Below, one piece after another: positions 1 to 9,873 of a stretch of DNA of 64,000 nucleotides. The DNA is taken from the NCBI GenBank assembly GCA_050633885.1, contig JBOEHK010000004.1, positions 124,001 through 188,000 on the forward strand, written 5' to 3'. Position 1 is the first letter of the stretch. Each line of letters opens with the position of its first letter. A model generated the notes under the pieces. That model was given only the letters and a program-made list of their open reading frames with translations. It did not search any database and was not told the origin of the DNA. The DNA comes from JAWSVE01 sp050633885. GTDB taxonomy: Bacteria; Pseudomonadota; Gammaproteobacteria; Pseudomonadales; Cellvibrionaceae. Both the position numbers and the translations under genes were made by a program.

Positions 1-730
1 GTCCAATAGCAACAAACACACCCTGTAGGTCATGATGAGAAACTTCTCCGGTTTTAGTGTGTTTGACGTTAATTCCGGTTACACCGGCATCATCGCCCAC
101 AACTTCTTCAAGCGTGTGATCCCAGAGCATAGTGACGTTTCCGTTCTTTGCTTTCTCCAAAAGGCGATCTTGAAGAATTTTTTCTGAGCGTAGAGAATCT
201 CGTCGATGAACAACAATCACTTCGCTGGCAATATTTGAAAGATATAACGCTTCTTCAACAGCCGTATTGCCGCCACCGATAACCGCGACTTTTTGGCCGC
301 GATAAAAGAAACCGTCACATGTGGCACAAGCACTAACACCGCGACCCATAAATGCTTCTTCCGAAGGCAAACCTAAGTATTGAGCAGAAGCGCCAGTTGC
401 AATGATGAGAGAATCACAGGTGTATGTGCTCGAGCCGTTTAAAGTGAAAGGGCGTTTGGATAAATCACAACTTTCGATGTGATCAAAAACAATCTCAGTA
501 TCAAAGCGTTCAGCGTGTTCTTGCATTTGAACCATCAGGTCTGGGCCTTGGAGTTCAGAAATGCCTCCCGGCCAATTTTCAACTTCCGTAGTGGTTGTTA
601 ACTGGCCGCCTTGCTGCATACCTGTGATGACGACAGGAGATAGATTCGCACGTGCCGCATAAATTGCCGCGGTATAACCGGCTGGTCCTGATCCTAAAAT
701 AATGAGTTTGTGGTGAATTGCATCGCTCAT
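1..730 (-). CDS. trxB: Thioredoxin reductase, C-terminus cut by window edge
   Basis: NADPH-dependent flavoenzyme that reduces thioredoxin in the cytoplasm. About 243 residues are visible of a family that is usually near 316. The N-terminus carries the FAD-binding GSGPAGYTAAIYAARA motif. The redox-active CATC pair sits in the SACATCDGFF context, followed by the NADPH-binding GGGNTAVEEA motif and HRRDSLR. The ATG at 730 is preceded by an AGGAAA ribosome binding site at a suitable distance. The gene is divergent from ftsK, so the spacer 731-1101 should hold both promoters. The C-terminus lies beyond position 1. Confidence 0.97.
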   Translation of the reverse strand, partial: MSDAIHHKLIILGSGPAGYTAAIYAARANLSPVVITGMQQGGQLTTTTEVENWPGGISELQGPDLMVQMQEHAERFDTEIVFDHIESCDLSKRPFTLNGSSTYTCDSLIIATGASAQYLGLPSEEAFMGRGVSACATCDGFFYRGQKVAVIGGGNTAVEEALYLSNIASEVIVVHRRDSLRSEKILQDRLLEKAKNGNVTMLWDHTLEEVVGDDAGVTGINVKHTKTGEVSHHDLQGVFVAIG

Positions 731-1101
731 GAATGGTTTCCTAAGATTTACCTTGGTGATATAAATTGATCGGCAATTGCTAATCTATGAATGGCGCCTA
801 TTAGACTACAAGATTTAATTAACTGCTAATTGTCTAGGCTAATAATTACCATTGCTTTTATTAATCTAAATTCATTTTTTGATAAATTTATCTTTGCAGT
901 GATGGTGAATAACTGACGTGTTTGTGGCTGCTAACCTTGGGCGGCTGTCAAAATAATATATCAAGTAAGATTTGAATTTTGTGTCAGATATCGCCTAGTA
1001 AATTAACTGATGTGCATTACAATAGCGCGTAGTAATAGGTACTTCATAATAAACCACAAAAAAGCTTGATAAGTAAATCATAGGGCTTTCAAGGAATTCT
1101 T
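731..1101. other. Divergent trxB/ftsK intergenic region
   Basis: AT-rich 371-base spacer between two divergent genes. It must contain the promoters of trxB (minus) and ftsK (plus). I found no convincing -35/-10 pair on either strand and no open frame or RNA that I recognise. The ftsK ribosome binding site AAGGAATTC lies at its right end. Confidence 0.5.
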
Positions 1102-3435
1102 TTGAAAACAAACACTTCTGCCAATTCTGCAAATCAGGGAAGTGGAAGCTTACGCCTCAAAGAGGGTTTGCTGATAGGCTTTGCAGCTGTCTGCCTGTAT
1201 TTAGTATTGGCCTTAGTTAGCTACAGTCCCCAAGATCCTGGCTGGAGCAGTACAGGATCCGGAAATGGAGTAGCGAACGTGGGTGGTCCTGCGGGAGCTT
1301 GGCTTGCTGACGTCTTTTTTTCTTTATTTGGTTATTTGTCCTATTTATTTCCTGTCATGCTGGCTTATCAGGCTTGGCGAGTTTTTAAGCATCGAGGTGA
1401 AAACGTAGAGTTTGACGGTGTTCTGCTTGGCTTAAGAACACTTGGCCTTTGTCTGGTTATGATTGCTGGTACAGGCTTAGTTTCACTTCAGTATGGTATC
1501 CAAGAGTCTGCATTGCCTTTTTCACATGGCGGAATTTTAGGAGCAGAAGTGGCTTCTGCTGTAGAAGCTGCATTCAGTTATGTGGGTGGAACATTAATTC
1601 TTGTCGCCATTTTCTTGTTTGGTTTAACGGTCTTTACTGATCTCTCCTGGTTTGCACTGATGGACGAAACTGGGCGTGTCACGCTGTTGCTGGTCGACTA
1701 TGTCAAAACGAAGTATCGACGCTTTACACAGGATATTTCAGAAAAACGAGACACTCAGCAGGCGCTTAAACAGAGAAAGGTTGTCGTTGAGCAGCACAAG
1801 AAGAAAGAAGCTGATCGGATTCCCCCGACTATACAAGAAACGCCTAAAAAAGCGACTCCTAGCGCTCGAGTCCAAAAGGAGAAGCAGGGTTCGCTATTTG
1901 AGATGGGCCAGGTTAGTGGTGATTTACCTAAAATCAATCTGTTAGATGCCGCCGATAAACAAGATGATCGGGGCTTTTCTAAGGAGTCATTAGAAGCGAT
2001 GTCTAGGCTCCTTGAAATTAAGCTTCAAGATTTTGGCATCAGTGTAGAAGTCGTCTCTGTTTTGCCTGGACCTGTGGTGACACGCTTTGAGATTCAGCCA
2101 GCAGCGGGTGTGAAAGCCAGTCGAATTACAAATCTAGCGAAAGATTTAGCGAGATCCTTGGCGGTAATCAGTGTTCGCGTTGTGGAGGTTATTCCGGGTA
2201 AGTCAGTTGTTGGGATCGAGATTCCGAATGAGCACCGTGAAATGGTCCGTCTAAGCGAAGTGCTTGCTTCAACCGAATACGAGAATGCTAAATCTCCACT
2301 TAGTTTAGCGTTAGGCCATGATATTTCAGGCCAGCCTGTTATTGCCGATTTGGCTAAAATGCCTCATTTGCTAGTTGCAGGCACAACGGGCTCAGGAAAG
2401 TCAGTCGGCGTTAACGTGATGCTATTAAGTATTCTTTATAAGGCATCACCAAAAGATGTTCGCTTAGTATTAGTCGATCCTAAAATGCTTGAATTATCAG
2501 TTTACGAAGGCATTCCTCACTTGCTAACCCCCGTCATTACAGACATGAACGATGCTTCTAACGGTCTTCGTTGGTGTGTTGGGGAGATGGAACGTCGTTA
2601 CAAGTTAATGGCTGCGCTAGGTGTGAGAAACTTAGCGGGTTTCAATCGTAAAATAGACGATGCCAAAAAAGCAGGTAAGCCAATCACTGATCCACTCTGG
2701 GTACCTGATGTTGAAATAGATGGCGTAGCTGTTGATGAAACGGCGCCAGAGCTAGAGACGCTCCCCGCAATTGTTGTCGTCATTGATGAATTTGCTGACA
2801 TGATGATGATTGTTGGTAAAAAAGTGGAACAATTGATAGCGCGAATCGCTCAAAAAGCACGAGCAGCGGGAATTCACCTCATACTTGCCACACAAAGGCC
2901 ATCGGTTGATGTGATTACCGGGTTAATTAAAGCCAATGTACCCACGCGTATTGGCTTTCAAGTCTCTTCAAAAATTGATTCTAGAACCATACTTGACCAA
3001 GGTGGAGCCGAACAATTACTTGGGCACGGCGATATGCTGTATTTACCTCCCGGTACAAGTGTTCCCCAGCGTGTTCATGGTGCGTTTGTTGATGACGCTG
3101 AGGTTCATAGAGTCGTAGCGGATTGGCAAGCTCGTGGTAATCCTAACTATATAGATGGAATTGTTGATGATTCCAATAACACCATTCCTGTACCAGGTAT
3201 GGCCGCTGAAGGAGGTGAAAATAGTGATAGCGAATCTGACCCTCTTTATGATGAGGCCGTTGATTATGTGCTTGAATCTCGTCGAGCTTCCATTTCATCA
3301 GTACAACGAAAGCTTCGAGTGGGTTACAACCGAGCCGCTCGTTTAATCGAAACCATGGAGGCGGCTGGCGTAGTGTCTGAAATGGGTTCCAATGGTAGCC
3401 GTGAGGTGTTGGCGCCGGCACCACCAAAAAATTAA
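1102..3435 (+). CDS. ftsK: DNA translocase FtsK
   Basis: Hexameric dsDNA pump at the division septum that resolves chromosome dimers with XerCD at dif. The 777-residue protein starts at TTG, placed by the AAGGAATTC ribosome binding site just upstream. The N-terminal ~180 residues contain about four membrane helices. A charged linker (residues ~200-290) is short compared with the E. coli protein. The motor domain has Walker A AGTTGSGKS near residue 426 and Walker B VVVIDEFADM near 556. The C-terminal gamma winged helix (about 705-775: DPLYDEAV, SSVQRKLRVGYNRAARL, MEAAGVVS) reads KOPS sequences. lolA follows closely. Confidence 0.98.
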   Translation: MKTNTSANSANQGSGSLRLKEGLLIGFAAVCLYLVLALVSYSPQDPGWSSTGSGNGVANVGGPAGAWLADVFFSLFGYLSYLFPVMLAYQAWRVFKHRGENVEFDGVLLGLRTLGLCLVMIAGTGLVSLQYGIQESALPFSHGGILGAEVASAVEAAFSYVGGTLILVAIFLFGLTVFTDLSWFALMDETGRVTLLLVDYVKTKYRRFTQDISEKRDTQQALKQRKVVVEQHKKKEADRIPPTIQETPKKATPSARVQKEKQGSLFEMGQVSGDLPKINLLDAADKQDDRGFSKESLEAMSRLLEIKLQDFGISVEVVSVLPGPVVTRFEIQPAAGVKASRITNLAKDLARSLAVISVRVVEVIPGKSVVGIEIPNEHREMVRLSEVLASTEYENAKSPLSLALGHDISGQPVIADLAKMPHLLVAGTTGSGKSVGVNVMLLSILYKASPKDVRLVLVDPKMLELSVYEGIPHLLTPVITDMNDASNGLRWCVGEMERRYKLMAALGVRNLAGFNRKIDDAKKAGKPITDPLWVPDVEIDGVAVDETAPELETLPAIVVVIDEFADMMMIVGKKVEQLIARIAQKARAAGIHLILATQRPSVDVITGLIKANVPTRIGFQVSSKIDSRTILDQGGAEQLLGHGDMLYLPPGTSVPQRVHGAFVDDAEVHRVVADWQARGNPNYIDGIVDDSNNTIPVPGMAAEGGENSDSESDPLYDEAVDYVLESRRASISSVQRKLRVGYNRAARLIETMEAAGVVSEMGSNGSREVLAPAPPKN

Positions 3436-3445
3436 AGGTAATCGT

Positions 3446-4192
3446 TTGAAATCTTTTTTATTTAACACAGTTTTTTTTGTCACGCAGATAAAAGAACTGA
3501 AAAAAAACATCATCACAATGACAATGATTTTTTTTGTTGCTATCGCTTTTTGTGTATCAATTACACCGGTTAATGCTGAAACGCAAAAAGAGAAAGATCT
3601 TGCCAGTATTTTGAGTCAAAAATTAGCAGGCCTTGTGACATTTCAGGGTGATTTTAAACAAGTTATTACCGATGAAGATCATGATGTCGTAGAAGAAAAT
3701 GACGGTGAATTTTTATTAAAGCGCCCCGGCTTTTTTCGTTGGTACATAAATCCACCGTTTGAAAAACTCATGGTGAGCAATAACAAAACAATGTGGACAT
3801 ACGATCCAGATTTAAAACAAGCAACAGCAGATGTTGTAGATGATCGTTTATTGCAAACACCGATGCTTATATTAAGCGGTGATTTAGAGCAAATTCGTAT
3901 CAATTATGAGATTTTTTCTTCTGCTGGTGATATTGCAACTAATAATTCAGATGACACGTCAAATCATCAGGAGGTCATTGTTTATAAACTCATTCCCAAA
4001 AATGATGAGAGTTTATTTGAGTGGATGGAAATTTTGTTTGTGGATGATCAGGTGGTTGGGATGACGTTGTTGAGCGAGCTTGGAGAAAAACAACAATATA
4101 CGTTTTCAAATACACTACAAAATAAAAACATTCCTGAATCAACATTCTCTTTTGATATTCCTCCTGATGTTGATGTCATTGTGAATGACTAA
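3446..4192 (+). CDS. lolA: Outer-membrane lipoprotein carrier protein LolA
   Basis: Periplasmic chaperone that carries lipoproteins from the LolCDE transporter to LolB. I chose the TTG at 3446 because AAAGGTAA lies just before it; an in-frame ATG at 3518 is the main alternative. The signal peptide core IFFVAIAFCVSI ends at VNA. The mature part shows the family features LVTFQGDFKQ, GEFLLKRPGFFRWYINPPF and MWTYDPDLKQATAD. The gene lies 10 bases after ftsK and its stop overlaps the rarA start by 8 bases (4185-4192), so ftsK-lolA-rarA probably form one transcript, an arrangement common in gammaproteobacteria. Confidence 0.92.
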   Translation: MKSFLFNTVFFVTQIKELKKNIITMTMIFFVAIAFCVSITPVNAETQKEKDLASILSQKLAGLVTFQGDFKQVITDEDHDVVEENDGEFLLKRPGFFRWYINPPFEKLMVSNNKTMWTYDPDLKQATADVVDDRLLQTPMLILSGDLEQIRINYEIFSSAGDIATNNSDDTSNHQEVIVYKLIPKNDESLFEWMEILFVDDQVVGMTLLSELGEKQQYTFSNTLQNKNIPESTFSFDIPPDVDVIVND

Positions 4193-5522
4193 CGATCTAT
4201 TTCACAATCAAACTGAGGCTTACCAACCACTTGCCGCTAAAATGCGTCCTCGAAAACTATCTGAGTTTGCAGGGCAAGAGCACATTCTTTCTGATGGAAA
4301 ACCATTGCGAGAAGCGCTCGAAAAAGGACTTCTACACTCAATGATTTTCTGGGGACCACCTGGTGTAGGAAAAACAACATTGGCAAAAATCATTGCCGAG
4401 CTTACAGATGCCAGGTTTGAAACTATTTCTGCCGTACTATCGGGTGTCAAAGAGATAAGAGCTGCTATTCAGGTGGCACAAGAAGAACGTCAGCAAAGCG
4501 GGCGTAAAACCATATTGTTTGTCGATGAGGTTCATCGCTTTAACAAAGCTCAACAAGATGCGTTTTTACCCTATATAGAAGATGGTACAATTCTCTTCAT
4601 TGGCGCCACGACCGAAAACCCCTCGTTTGAACTCAATAATGCATTACTCTCAAGATGTCGAGTCTATGTATTGAGAAGTTTATCGTTAGAATCGCTGACA
4701 TCACTTCTTAAGCATACGTTGAGTGATGTCGACCGTGGACTAGGTGCTAAAAAGATATTCATAGCTGATTCAGAAATCGAGTTACTTGCTTCCGCTGCTG
4801 ATGGTGATGCACGTACAGCGCTCAATTTACTCGAAATGACAACAGACCTTGCCGAAGAGGATGACGGCGTTTGGCATGTTAGTCTATCCACAGTCAAAGA
4901 AGCACTCGGTGGAAATGTTCGTCGATTTGATAAAGGCGGCGAATACTTTTACGACCAAATTTCAGCTATGCATAAATCAGTACGTGGCTCATCACCAGAT
5001 GCAGCCCTATATTGGTTTGTGAGAATGATTGATGGCGGTTGTGATCCGCTGTACATTGCTCGTCGCGTTGTACGAATGGCCAGTGAAGATATTGGGAATG
5101 CCGATCCAAGAGCGTTACAAATAGCGCTTAACGCATGGGATACACAGGAGCGCCTAGGTAGTCCGGAAGGGGAGTTAACTATCGCTCAAGCTGTGGTGTA
5201 TATGGCTGTGGCTCCGAAAAGTAATGCGGTTTATAAAGCTTTTAATGCTGTAAAAGCCGATGTGAAAAAAATGCCAACCTATGATGTGCCACTGCATTTA
5301 CGAAATGCACCCACATCATTGATGAAAGATTTAGATTATGGCCAAAATTATCGTTACGCGCACGATGAAGAAAATGCCTATGCAGCAGGTGAACAATACT
5401 TTCCCGATGAAATGGAAAGTGCTGAATATTATTTTCCTGTCCCTCGTGGTATGGAAATAAAAATTAAAGAAAAATTAGAACACCTCAGGGCATTAGATAA
5501 ATCATCTCAATCAAACGATTAG
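4185..5522 (+). CDS. rarA: Replication-associated recombination protein RarA (MgsA)
   Basis: AAA+ ATPase of the clamp-loader-like RarA/WRNIP1 family, which acts at stalled or collapsed replication forks. The 445 residues match the family length. Walker A GPPGVGKT lies at residues 57-64 and Walker B LFVDEVHRFNKAQQD near 108-120, with sensor region GATTENPSFELN. The C-terminal region has the conserved IARRVVRMASEDIGNADP and the tetramerisation segment with APKSNAVY. The ATG lies inside the end of lolA, consistent with translational coupling. Confidence 0.97.
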   Translation: MTNDLFHNQTEAYQPLAAKMRPRKLSEFAGQEHILSDGKPLREALEKGLLHSMIFWGPPGVGKTTLAKIIAELTDARFETISAVLSGVKEIRAAIQVAQEERQQSGRKTILFVDEVHRFNKAQQDAFLPYIEDGTILFIGATTENPSFELNNALLSRCRVYVLRSLSLESLTSLLKHTLSDVDRGLGAKKIFIADSEIELLASAADGDARTALNLLEMTTDLAEEDDGVWHVSLSTVKEALGGNVRRFDKGGEYFYDQISAMHKSVRGSSPDAALYWFVRMIDGGCDPLYIARRVVRMASEDIGNADPRALQIALNAWDTQERLGSPEGELTIAQAVVYMAVAPKSNAVYKAFNAVKADVKKMPTYDVPLHLRNAPTSLMKDLDYGQNYRYAHDEENAYAAGEQYFPDEMESAEYYFPVPRGMEIKIKEKLEHLRALDKSSQSND

Positions 5523-5575
5523 CTCAAACACGTTATATAACGTACCTAATTATTTTTAAATAAAAGGCAGAGAGT

Positions 5576-5953
5576 GTGAATTTTTTAGCGATAGCATTAG
5601 GCGGGGCACTTGGCGCTGTAAGCCGATATTGTATCGTTGTTTACCTGTTCCCAGTCCAAGAAAATCGATTTCCAATCGGTACATGGGTTGCGAATGTGCT
5701 CGGCTGTATCCTCATTGGCTTTTTTTATGTTGTTATTGTTCAAAAAAATTTATTAGGGCCACAATGGCGTTTGTTTATTATTACAGGCTTGCTGGGCGCG
5801 CTAACCACCTTTTCTACCTTTTCAATCGAAGCTCTTCAATTGTGGCAATACGGCCATAGCGGAACAGCATTATTTTATATTGTGTCGAGTTTTATGGCCT
5901 GTTTAGCAGGAACTGCTATTGCCATGTATTTTACAGCTCGCGCGTTTAACTAA
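5576..5953 (+). CDS. crcB: Fluoride exporter CrcB/FluC
   Basis: Small dual-topology fluoride channel of the inner membrane, 125 residues with four hydrophobic segments. Family signatures are present: GGALGAVSRY near the N-terminus, GTWVANVLGCILIG, and GALTTFSTFSIE, which lines the pore. It starts at GTG, preceded by AAAAGGCAGAG. The gap to rarA is only 53 bases, too short for a fluoride riboswitch, and none is visible. It sits between rarA and serS, an order seen in other gammaproteobacteria. Confidence 0.95.
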   Translation: MNFLAIALGGALGAVSRYCIVVYLFPVQENRFPIGTWVANVLGCILIGFFYVVIVQKNLLGPQWRLFIITGLLGALTTFSTFSIEALQLWQYGHSGTALFYIVSSFMACLAGTAIAMYFTARAFN

Positions 5954-5993
5954 TCACTTTAATTTTAATCAATACAGTTCGGTTATTTACATT

Positions 5994-7274
5994 ATGTTAG
6001 ATCCAAAATTTGTTCGCACTCAACCAGAAGTTGTTGCAAAATCGTTAGCCATTAAAGGATACAAACTTGAAGTTGAAAAACTACATGCGTTAGAAGAAGC
6101 GCGTAAATTGATTCAAGTGAAAACTGAAACCCTTCAACAAGAGCGTAATCAGAAATCAAAAGGCATCGGTAAAGCAAAAGCAGCGGGTGAAGATATTGCG
6201 CCACTTCTGGAAGAGGTCGATACGCTTAAATCTGATTTAGCGACTGCTGAACAAGAACTTCATGGCGTACAATCTGAGCTTGAAAATTTGCTTGCTGGAG
6301 TTCCAAATATACCTTCAGATAGAGTTCCAGAAGGTAGAAGCGAAGATGATAATGTTGAAATTAGTCAGTGGGGAACGCCACGAGTATTTGACTTCCCCAT
6401 TAAAGACCATGTTGATCTTGGTGAAGCCATTGGTGAAATGGACTTTGAGTTAGCCACAAAAATTTCTGGTTCACGTTTTGTCGTGATGAAGAATAATATA
6501 GCTAGACTTCACCGTGCGCTAATTCAATTTATGCTGAATACGCATATCGAAAACCATGAGTATGATGAAATTTATGTCCCTTACATCGTCAACAAAGAAA
6601 CAATGTACGGCGTTGGACAGCTACCTAAGTTTGAAGATGACTTATTTAAACTCAATGACGAAAGAGAATTTTATTTGATTCCTACGGCAGAAGCACCAGT
6701 GACTAATGTGCTTCGCGATGAAATTGTAGATGCAGATCAATTACCGCTAAAGTATGTTTGTCATTCTCCTTGTTTTAGAAGCGAAGCGGGCAGTTATGGG
6801 CGAGATACTCGTGGAATGATTCGCCAGCACCAATTTGAAAAAGTCGAGCTCGTTCAGTTTGTGAAACCCGAAGATTCTGAGAAAGCTCATGAGCAGCTCA
6901 CACGCCATGCCGAAAACATCTTGGAGCAATTAGAATTACCGTATAGAAAGGTGATTTTATGTGGAGGCGATCTCAGTTTTTCAAGTGCATGTACCTATGA
7001 TTTAGAGGTTTGGCTTCCTTCACAAGAAAAATACCGTGAGATTTCATCGTGCAGCAATTTTAAAGAGTTTCAAGCACGAAGAATGAAAGCGCGGTACCGC
7101 AATCCAGAAACAGGAAAGCCAGAATTTCTACATACGCTTAATGGTTCTGGGCTAGCCATTGGCCGAACACTCGTTGCCATTTTAGAAAACTATCAACAAG
7201 CTGACGGATCAATAACTATTCCAGCCGTTTTACAGCCGTATATGGGTGGAACTCAATCCATTACCTTTAATTAA
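5994..7274 (+). CDS. serS: Seryl-tRNA synthetase
   Basis: Class II synthetase that charges tRNA-Ser. The 426-residue product begins MLDPKFVR at the ATG at 5994, the normal N-terminus of the family; a longer in-frame extension upstream would overlap crcB and is not needed. Residues ~30-105 form the long antiparallel coiled-coil arm that contacts the tRNA. The catalytic core contains motif 2 (CFRSEAGSYGRDTRGM, then RQHQFEKVE) and motif 3 (LNGSGLAIGRTLVAILEN). Also present is EISSCSNFKEFQARR, typical of bacterial SerRS. Confidence 0.98.
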   Translation: MLDPKFVRTQPEVVAKSLAIKGYKLEVEKLHALEEARKLIQVKTETLQQERNQKSKGIGKAKAAGEDIAPLLEEVDTLKSDLATAEQELHGVQSELENLLAGVPNIPSDRVPEGRSEDDNVEISQWGTPRVFDFPIKDHVDLGEAIGEMDFELATKISGSRFVVMKNNIARLHRALIQFMLNTHIENHEYDEIYVPYIVNKETMYGVGQLPKFEDDLFKLNDEREFYLIPTAEAPVTNVLRDEIVDADQLPLKYVCHSPCFRSEAGSYGRDTRGMIRQHQFEKVELVQFVKPEDSEKAHEQLTRHAENILEQLELPYRKVILCGGDLSFSSACTYDLEVWLPSQEKYREISSCSNFKEFQARRMKARYRNPETGKPEFLHTLNGSGLAIGRTLVAILENYQQADGSITIPAVLQPYMGGTQSITFN

Positions 7275-7312
7275 ATTTCATTGATAACGTGTCACTAAAA
7301 GATATGTTTAAC

Positions 7313-7326
7313 ATCAACTAGTTGAT
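7313..7326. repeat. 14-base perfect palindrome before cysG
   Basis: ATCAACTAGTTGAT is a perfect inverted repeat with no spacer, ending 17 bases before the cysG TTG start and just before its ribosome binding site. It could be a regulator site or the base of a short hairpin. No assignment is possible from sequence alone. Confidence 0.4.
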
Positions 7327-7343
7327 TTGTAAGGCTGATAGAC

Positions 7344-8726
7344 TTGGATTACCTTCCGCTTTTTCTCGACATAAAACATAAGCACTGTTTGGTTATTGGT
7401 GGCGGAGATATCGCTCTTCGCAAGGCCCAATCATTAATTCGCTCGCAAGCCATCGTCAAAGTGATAGCGCCCTCGATTAATTCAGAATTACGTTTGCTCG
7501 TAGAAAATAGTGGCGGTGAATGTTTATTCCGCGAATTTCAAAATAGTGACGTTGAGGGATATGCACTCATCATAGCCGCAACAGATATCGACACCGTTAA
7601 TCAACAAGTTTACGAAGTGACAAAAAACACAAATACCTTAGTCAATGTAGTCGATAATCCCAGTATCAGTAATTTCATTATGCCAGCGGTTATCGATCGT
7701 AACCCGTTAGTTGTAGCCATTAGTAGTGCAGGTAAAGCACCTGTGCTCGCGAGAATTATTCGCGCCAAAGTTGAAACTTTATTACCGGCAAATTATGGCC
7801 GTCTTGCATCGTTGGCTGGGAGTTTTAGAGATCGCGTTAAAGAGAAAATAAAAAACGGGGCAGAACGACTTCGCTTCTGGGAAAAAATATTTGATGGTGT
7901 AGCGGCAGAACGTGCACTCGTTGGTAATTTTTCAGAAGCTGAAAAACTTATCGAACAACAGTTAAATGATTTTGGTACTGACAACTTAACCGGTGAAGCT
8001 TTTTTGGTGGGCGCTGGCCCAGGGGATCCCGATTTATTAACCTTTCGCGCTTTACGTTTAATGCAGAATACCGATGTCGTTTTATATGATCGTCTAGTCT
8101 CTGGTGGCGTTATGGACCTTGTCAGGAAAGATGCTGACAGAATTTATGTGGGTAAAAAACGTTCAGAGCATGCCGTACACCAAACTGATATTAATCAATT
8201 GCTGGTCGATTTGGCGAAAGAAGGGAAACGGGTACTACGATTAAAGGGAGGCGATCCCTTTATTTTTGGCCGCGGTGGCGAAGAGATAGAATTGCTCGCA
8301 CAACATAATATTCCGTTTCAAGTTGTGCCAGGTATTACTGCAGCATCAGGTTGTGCTGCTTATGCCGGCATTCCTTTAACGCATCGCGATTATGCACAAT
8401 CGGTTCGTTTTATTACCGGTCATTTAAAAAATGATTCGACGAATATTAAGTTTTCAGAATTAACGGACCCCCATCAAACTCTCGTGTTTTATATGGGTTT
8501 GGTAGGTTTGCCCATTATTTGCGAAAAGCTAATAGAAAATGGAAGGTCTTCCTCTACACCTGCTGCTTTGATCGAAAAAGGCACGACCAACGAACAACGC
8601 GTATTAACCGGCACTATTTCAACACTCCCTGAACTCGTACAACAACAAGCAATGCGTGCACCGACACTATTGATTATTGGTGATGTCGTGAAATTACATA
8701 AAAAATTAAAATGGTTTAACCCATAA
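7344..8726 (+). CDS. cysG: Siroheme synthase CysG (bifunctional)
   Basis: Converts uroporphyrinogen III to siroheme, the cofactor of sulfite and nitrite reductases. The N-terminal half is the precorrin-2 dehydrogenase/ferrochelatase, with the NAD-binding VIGGGDIALRKAQSL at residues ~17-31 and the characteristic ISSAGKAPVLARIIR. The C-terminal half is the SAM-dependent uroporphyrinogen III methyltransferase, with VGAGPGDPDLLTFRALR near residue 220, LRLKGGDPFIFGRGGEE and VPGITAASGCAAYAGIPLTHRD. The 460-residue length is typical. The start is TTG with TAAGG upstream. No sulfite or nitrite reductase gene is adjacent. Confidence 0.97.
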   Translation: MDYLPLFLDIKHKHCLVIGGGDIALRKAQSLIRSQAIVKVIAPSINSELRLLVENSGGECLFREFQNSDVEGYALIIAATDIDTVNQQVYEVTKNTNTLVNVVDNPSISNFIMPAVIDRNPLVVAISSAGKAPVLARIIRAKVETLLPANYGRLASLAGSFRDRVKEKIKNGAERLRFWEKIFDGVAAERALVGNFSEAEKLIEQQLNDFGTDNLTGEAFLVGAGPGDPDLLTFRALRLMQNTDVVLYDRLVSGGVMDLVRKDADRIYVGKKRSEHAVHQTDINQLLVDLAKEGKRVLRLKGGDPFIFGRGGEEIELLAQHNIPFQVVPGITAASGCAAYAGIPLTHRDYAQSVRFITGHLKNDSTNIKFSELTDPHQTLVFYMGLVGLPIICEKLIENGRSSSTPAALIEKGTTNEQRVLTGTISTLPELVQQQAMRAPTLLIIGDVVKLHKKLKWFNP

Positions 8727-8859
8727 ATGATGTTTAAAAGCGAGCTGCAAGCCTTATAAGAAAAGAGTTAGTTTTAGTCGCATTTTTCAGTTTAGACAGC
8801 ATTTAGATCATTTCCTTTAAAGCAATATTAACAATGATGATATTTAAATAAGGTTTTCT

Positions 8860-9873
8860 ATGTTAGGAATTAAGCACATTAAATTTGATTCGATGACTTA
8901 TGTTCTTCATTTTAAAAATGGGCACATTAAAAGAGAGGGGCGTGGGCTTTCATTTTTTTATTTTTCACCTAACAGCTCAATAACAGCTATTCCTATGAGT
9001 AGTAATGATTTGCCGTTTGTTTTCAATGAGTCTACACGTGATTATCAAACGATATCTATTCAGGGGCAGATCAGCTATCGAATTAGAGACCCTAAAATTG
9101 TTGTCGATGTGCTAGATTTTACGGTTCAAGATAATGGTCAATATAAAAAAAATGATATTGAGAAGTTAAATCAACGAATAATTAACGAGGCTCAAACAGC
9201 GACTTCGGCTTATATCCATGGAGTAAATTTAAAAGAAGCCATTCGTTCAGCAAAAACAATCGAAACTGAAATCTTATCAGGTCTTCAGGCGTCTGAACCG
9301 ATAAAAATGTTAGGGATTGAAATTCTCGGTGCTAATATACTAGGTGTTCAAGCAACGCCTGAGATGTCAAGGGCGTTAGAAACAGAAACAAGAGAAAAGC
9401 TACAGCAAGAAGCTGATGAGGCTATTTACGAGCGTCGTAACTTTGCTGTTGAGCAAGAGCGAAAAATTAAAGAGTCTGAATTAAACACTGAAATCGCTGT
9501 AGAAGAAAAGCAAAAACAAATCGCTGAGAAGAAAATGGAAACCGATGTTCAGAACTCAGAAAATCAGCGTAAGTTAAAAGAGATGAAAATTGAAGCTGAT
9601 ATCTCAGTAGCAAATCAACGTAAAACCTTAGTGGAATTGAAATCAGCAAACGATAGAAAAGAAGCTGAAGCACAAGGGTATGTAACAGAAACTACATTAA
9701 AACCTTATAGAGATATGGATTGGAAAGTTCTAACAGCGTTAAGCAATAATGCTGACCCTAAATTTAATATCGCATTGGCATTTCGTCAATTAGCTGAAAA
9801 CGCAGATAAGATTGGAAATCTTAATGTTAGCCCAGAGTTGTTAGATTCAATTTTGAAAGACACAAAAAAATGA
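8860..9873 (+). CDS. SPFH/band-7 domain protein
   Basis: A 337-residue protein of the stomatin/prohibitin superfamily. The SPFH domain covers roughly residues 20-175 (GRGLSFFYFSPNSSI, TISIQGQISYRIRDP, LGIEILGANILGVQATPEM). It is followed by a highly charged coiled coil (about 178-280, EREQ/KEAEAQ-rich) and a short C-terminal domain. No strong transmembrane helix is apparent at the N-terminus, unlike many stomatins, so membrane contact may be peripheral. It has its own spacer after cysG and an AAGG ribosome binding site. The stop overlaps the start of the NAD-kinase-like gene by 4 bases (ATGA), which implies coupled translation. Function is not known; a scaffold role is inferred from the fold. 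Confidence 0.85.
   Translation: MLGIKHIKFDSMTYVLHFKNGHIKREGRGLSFFYFSPNSSITAIPMSSNDLPFVFNESTRDYQTISIQGQISYRIRDPKIVVDVLDFTVQDNGQYKKNDIEKLNQRIINEAQTATSAYIHGVNLKEAIRSAKTIETEILSGLQASEPIKMLGIEILGANILGVQATPEMSRALETETREKLQQEADEAIYERRNFAVEQERKIKESELNTEIAVEEKQKQIAEKKMETDVQNSENQRKLKEMKIEADISVANQRKTLVELKSANDRKEAEAQGYVTETTLKPYRDMDWKVLTALSNNADPKFNIALAFRQLAENADKIGNLNVSPELLDSILKDTKK

Noticed and set aside
5523..5575. Fluoride riboswitch before crcB
   Set aside because: The 53-base gap is too short and lacks the conserved fluoride aptamer sequence.
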